Source: Phascolarctos cinereus (taxonomy: Eukaryota > Chordata > Mammalia > Diprotodontia > Phascolarctidae). Taken from it: a DNA stretch of 64,000 nucleotides. Where the stretch lies: contig NW_018344004.1 in NCBI RefSeq assembly GCF_002099425.1, positions 2,941,501 through 3,005,500 of the forward strand, read 5' to 3'. This document shows positions 61,056 through 64,000 of this stretch, piece after piece. The notes beneath the pieces were generated by a model that saw only the letters and a list, made by a program, of their open reading frames with translations, did no database searches and had not been told where the DNA came from. The first letter of the stretch is position 1. The number at the start of each line of letters is the position of its first letter. The position numbers were made by a program, and so were the translations under genes.

Positions 61056-62145
61056 TCTAGAGGTATCCATGATAGGTTATGGTTCTCCAAATGAATCAGC
61101 TTGAGGCCCCATTTCAGTGTGTTCATTCCAGTATCAATCACCAGTTATGATTAGTGCCTCCCTTACATCATTGACACAAAGATTAGTGTCACAGTATCAT
61201 TTAACCAATTAACATCAATTACTTTTTACAAAGGAATATTTACCGAGAAGATATAGCAAGAAGTATAAGCATCTTGCCCTAACATCAAGGAGCCCACTTT
61301 CCCCTATACTACCTCAGTTCTTGGGGAGAACAGAATCAAACTTAAAATAGTTGCAACAAAGCATTCACCCCAACCAGGTTCTTTTCTGAATGTAGCTTGA
61401 GTAGTGGAAGAGTCTATTTCATGCTTATGAGACCTGGCATCTTAGCTTAGGGGATCAATCCACTCCTAGGCTGGATTGCTGCTCACTGGAGCTGTAGTGG
61501 ACTGGGCTTAGGCTGAAGAGTCTGGCATGGATTTGAGTTCCTGGATGTCTGTTGGCTCAAAGCTTTCAAAGCTCACAAGGTCACAGTCTAGTCCATTCCA
61601 TCTCCAATACTCCTTCACCTAGGGCAGGAAAGAATAACCACAACACAAAACAGAGGTAATAGCAGGGACATGTATTGTGACTCGAAAAAGACTTGGAATA
61701 GGCCAATGGTGCTACCTCTCTCATCAATGGCAGATATGCCTTCAGACTCCAAGCTACAGATGAGAGAGAGCCTACAGTCTCCTCTTTGCATAGGAACCCA
61801 TAGCAGCTTGTTGTCCACCCCACCACCACCATGCACACACTCTAAAGGAAAAAAGGGCTAAGTTGCCACCTTGAGAGTCTCCCACCTCACCCCACCCCCC
61901 TGCTGCACTGTCAGTACCAGCTCAACAGCCAATCAGAAATCCATTTCTTTACCACATGGTTAACAGGCCAGAAACAATCCCATCTGAGCTTGCTCTGAGG
62001 GGGAGAGCAAAGATCTCCACTACATATTGTTATGCACTTTCAGAAGCAAGCTCATCCAGCCTCCCCAAGTGGTTTGGCTTCAGGGAGAGCATGCTCTGAG
62101 GACAGGGCTTCCGTTGTCCAGTCTTCCATCATGGATCCCAGTCAT
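61056..62145. other. Unclassified block, possibly an old repeat
   Basis: About 1.1 kb with mixed composition, C-rich near 61815-61905 (ccaccccaccaccacc). Short open frames on both strands without coding character. I recognise neither an exon nor a repeat family. An LTR-like or DNA-element origin is possible but unsupported. Confidence 0.3.
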
Positions 62146-62149
62146 TTTT

Positions 62150-62660
62150 AAACATAATCCCCATCACCCGTCTCCCTGTTCCTCCTTCAGCTAGCATTCA
62201 AAGCCTTTCACAATCTGATTCCATCTTTCCAGATGTATTTCACCTTGCTCCCTTTCACATACAAGCTACAAAACAGAGAGGCAGTAATGGAGGCAGAAAG
62301 ACCTGATTTCAAATCTCGCCTCTGACACTAGCTATGTGACCTTGGTTATCACTTAATCTCTCTAAGCCTCAGTGTTCTCATCTGTAAAATGAGGAGTTAG
62401 ACTCAATGACCTCTGGGATCCTTTTCAGCTCTAAATAGACGATCCTGTAATCTGTATAGCAGTCAAAATGTCCTATTTTGTTCCCAGAATTTGTAAATCT
62501 TTCTGCCTATGTACTTTTGTGTAGGATGTCCCCCATCATTGGCCTATGGTTTTCTCTCATTTCCACCTCTTAGAATCCTTAGCTTCCTTCAATGCTTGGC
62601 TAAGTTTCCACTCATGGAAAACTTTTTCAGATTTGCCTAGTTAATACTTTCTCCCTCCCT
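62150..62660 (+). repeat. L2 fragments split by a MIR
   Basis: L2-like text at 62155-62270 (gcctttcacaatctgattccatctttcc, caccttgctccctttcacatac) and 62460-62660 (cttccttcaatgcttggctaagtttcc). A MIR at 62275-62460 (gacctgatttcaaatctcgcc, tctcatctgtaaaatgaggagttagac) lies between them. Confidence 0.8.
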
Positions 62661-63029
62661 CCTCACACTGTCATTGTAAAGAAGCAAAGGAGGCAGTGGG
62701 AACTCCTTCATGTAGCATGATCATGTGTAATAAATAACAAGATGCCTCACCTAGAAGAGGTATAATGGATAGCCCCAGTTCTGTGGAGTACCCTGCAGGC
62801 AACTGGTATTGCCAGGCTCAGCTCAGGTTTCTTTGAGGACTTATTTTAGTAGGTGTAGAGGTATGTATATGCAATTAGAACTCTTACCTTATAATTTCTG
62901 TTTATGGAAACTTGTACTCACTTACAGGTGTGATATTAGTATTCCTCCCATGCTTATGGGACTTCCATGCAGGAGCAGCCTCTCCTCTTTCTTCCTCTCA
63001 GTCTGTGACGAAGCAGAAATGTGTCTCCT
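62661..63029. other. Nothing recognised
   Basis: Ordinary intergenic or INPP1-side intronic sequence; no feature named. Confidence 0.4.
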
Positions 63030-63345
63030 ATCAGTCGGTCTGGAGACTTTAAGAAAAGCAAAAACAGTTCTTCCTCTCAAGGAACTGAGATCTAAAGGAA
63101 ATGGTATGCAAACAATCATGTATAAACAAGATATATACAGGATAAATTGAAGATAAAACAATAGAGGAAAGGCTGTAGCATTAAGGGGGTTTGGCAAAGG
63201 CTTCTTGTAGAAGACAGGATTTTAGTTGGGACTTGAAGGAAGTCAGGGAATCCTGGAGGAAGAGTATTGCAGGCATGGGGAACAGCCAGTGAAAATGCCC
63301 AGAGTCTAGAGATGACAAGTCTTGTTTGAAAAATAGCAAGAAGGA
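63030..63345 (-). repeat. L2 3'UTR, minus strand
   Basis: Reversed L2 3' text: ctctcaaggaactgagatc, acaggataaattgaagataa, gcattaagggggtttgg, gttgggacttgaaggaagtcaggg. Confidence 0.8.
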
Positions 63346-64000
63346 AGTTCTCCTGTGTTCCCTAGAGATCAGAACCTCTTCCTGAGTCTATACCAGCTGC
63401 CATCATTAATCACACCAAAAAAGGATTTGGTGGCTGCTTGATTTTCTTTTCTTTTCTTTTTTTATAATATAGCACCCATTCTAATGCTCTAACTCTTCTT
63501 CTGCTTCTTGCAGAAGCCTCTTAAGCCAAGTTCAAAAAGAAGTTGCCAAACTAGTCAGTTCTGCCGTAGGGTCTGCTTGAGGCTCCCAACTCCATCTGGT
63601 CTAGAGAGACTGTGAACTAAGAATTATACAATGCATAGGCTTGACTGTTTACAAGTTGGATGCCCAGTAAAATGTAGGTTCCTTGAGGGCAAGGATTATT
63701 TTTTGTTTTAGTCTTTATATCCCCCAATGCCTCTCTATATTTGGCTCTTTAATGAACATTTTATTAAATTAGTTCTAAATCCATTTATTGTTATGTTTGT
63801 AACTTAATTATCCCCAGAACAGTACTTGACCGTTTCGCTCTGGACCACTCCTTACCAGAGGAATATTCTATCTACATCCAAAATCCACCCACCAGCAACA
63901 AACTTTCCATCTCTTACAATGCAAAGGTCACTATGTTACCAGGAAGAAGTTGTTCAATAAACAGTTTCAATGGCATGAAAGGCAATTAAGTTTAAGTGGA
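63346..64000. other. Window end, with a short L2 3' end
   Basis: An L2 3' end on plus at about 63675-63780 (ggttccttgagggcaaggattat, cctctctatatttggctctttaatgaac). Nothing else recognised, and no INPP1 coding exon. Confidence 0.45.

Noticed and set aside
59700-64000. Search for INPP1 coding exons (start MSDILRELL...)
   Set aside because: No matching reading frame with splice borders was found; INPP1 is only inferred from known gene order.

Overview
The window is mammalian, and the repeat content points to a marsupial. It has tRNA-headed CORE-SINEs with the marsupial 'ggcagctaggtggcacagtgg' head, a Mar-1-like SINE with a Bov-B/RTE tail, an RTE-type SINE, marsupial-type L1 and ORF1-only 'half-L1' elements, and very many old L2 and MIR copies. 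I cannot fix the species from the sequence.

The only host protein gene I can prove is HIBCH (3-hydroxyisobutyryl-CoA hydrolase, mitochondrial valine catabolism), on the minus strand. Six coding exons are present: exon 1 (59278-59312, with the ATG), exon 2 (34845-34887), exon 3 (18830-18970), exon 4 (18518-18602), exon 5 (6545-6625) and exon 6 (5741-5793). All six have AG/GT splice borders where expected and compatible phases. Together they encode 146 residues: the transit peptide, the start of the crotonase fold and both oxyanion-hole segments. The remaining exons, with the acid/base residues, lie left of the window. The promoter is a GC/CpG-rich block at about 59.2-59.5 kb with a CRE-like site and a CCAAT box. 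In human, INPP1 lies head-to-head with HIBCH, so a bidirectional promoter is likely, but no INPP1 coding exon is visible before 64000.

Almost everything else is introns filled with transposon fossils. Intron 6 (left of 5741) holds an internally deleted L1 (2062-5668). Intron 4 holds L2 pieces, an unclassified block with diverged ~222-bp tandem units, an L1 with a tandemly triplicated ORF2 segment (10445-16755), and a hAT element with a SINE in it. Intron 2 holds an ORF1-only L1 (21577-27069) split by a reverse-transcribed copy of an endogenous-retrovirus RNA (23056-25428), hAT and L2 pieces, and a minus-strand half-L1 with a perfect 15-bp target duplication (32492-33674). Intron 1 holds a three-level nest (MIR, then half-L1, then a full-length 6.5-kb L1 at 38059-44610), another rearranged half-L1 (50020-51993), and many L2, MIR and RTE SINEs. 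Right of 59.5 kb are L2 and MIR fragments and an unclassified kilobase.

I found no new gene system. The most interesting observations concern transposon history: the retrocopied retroviral transcript, the unequal-crossover signature inside L1 ORF2, the shared ORF2 deletion and compound 3' tail of the half-L1 copies, the tandem 5'UTR monomers of the full-length L1, and a SINE lying 35 bp from the HIBCH exon 2 splice acceptor.
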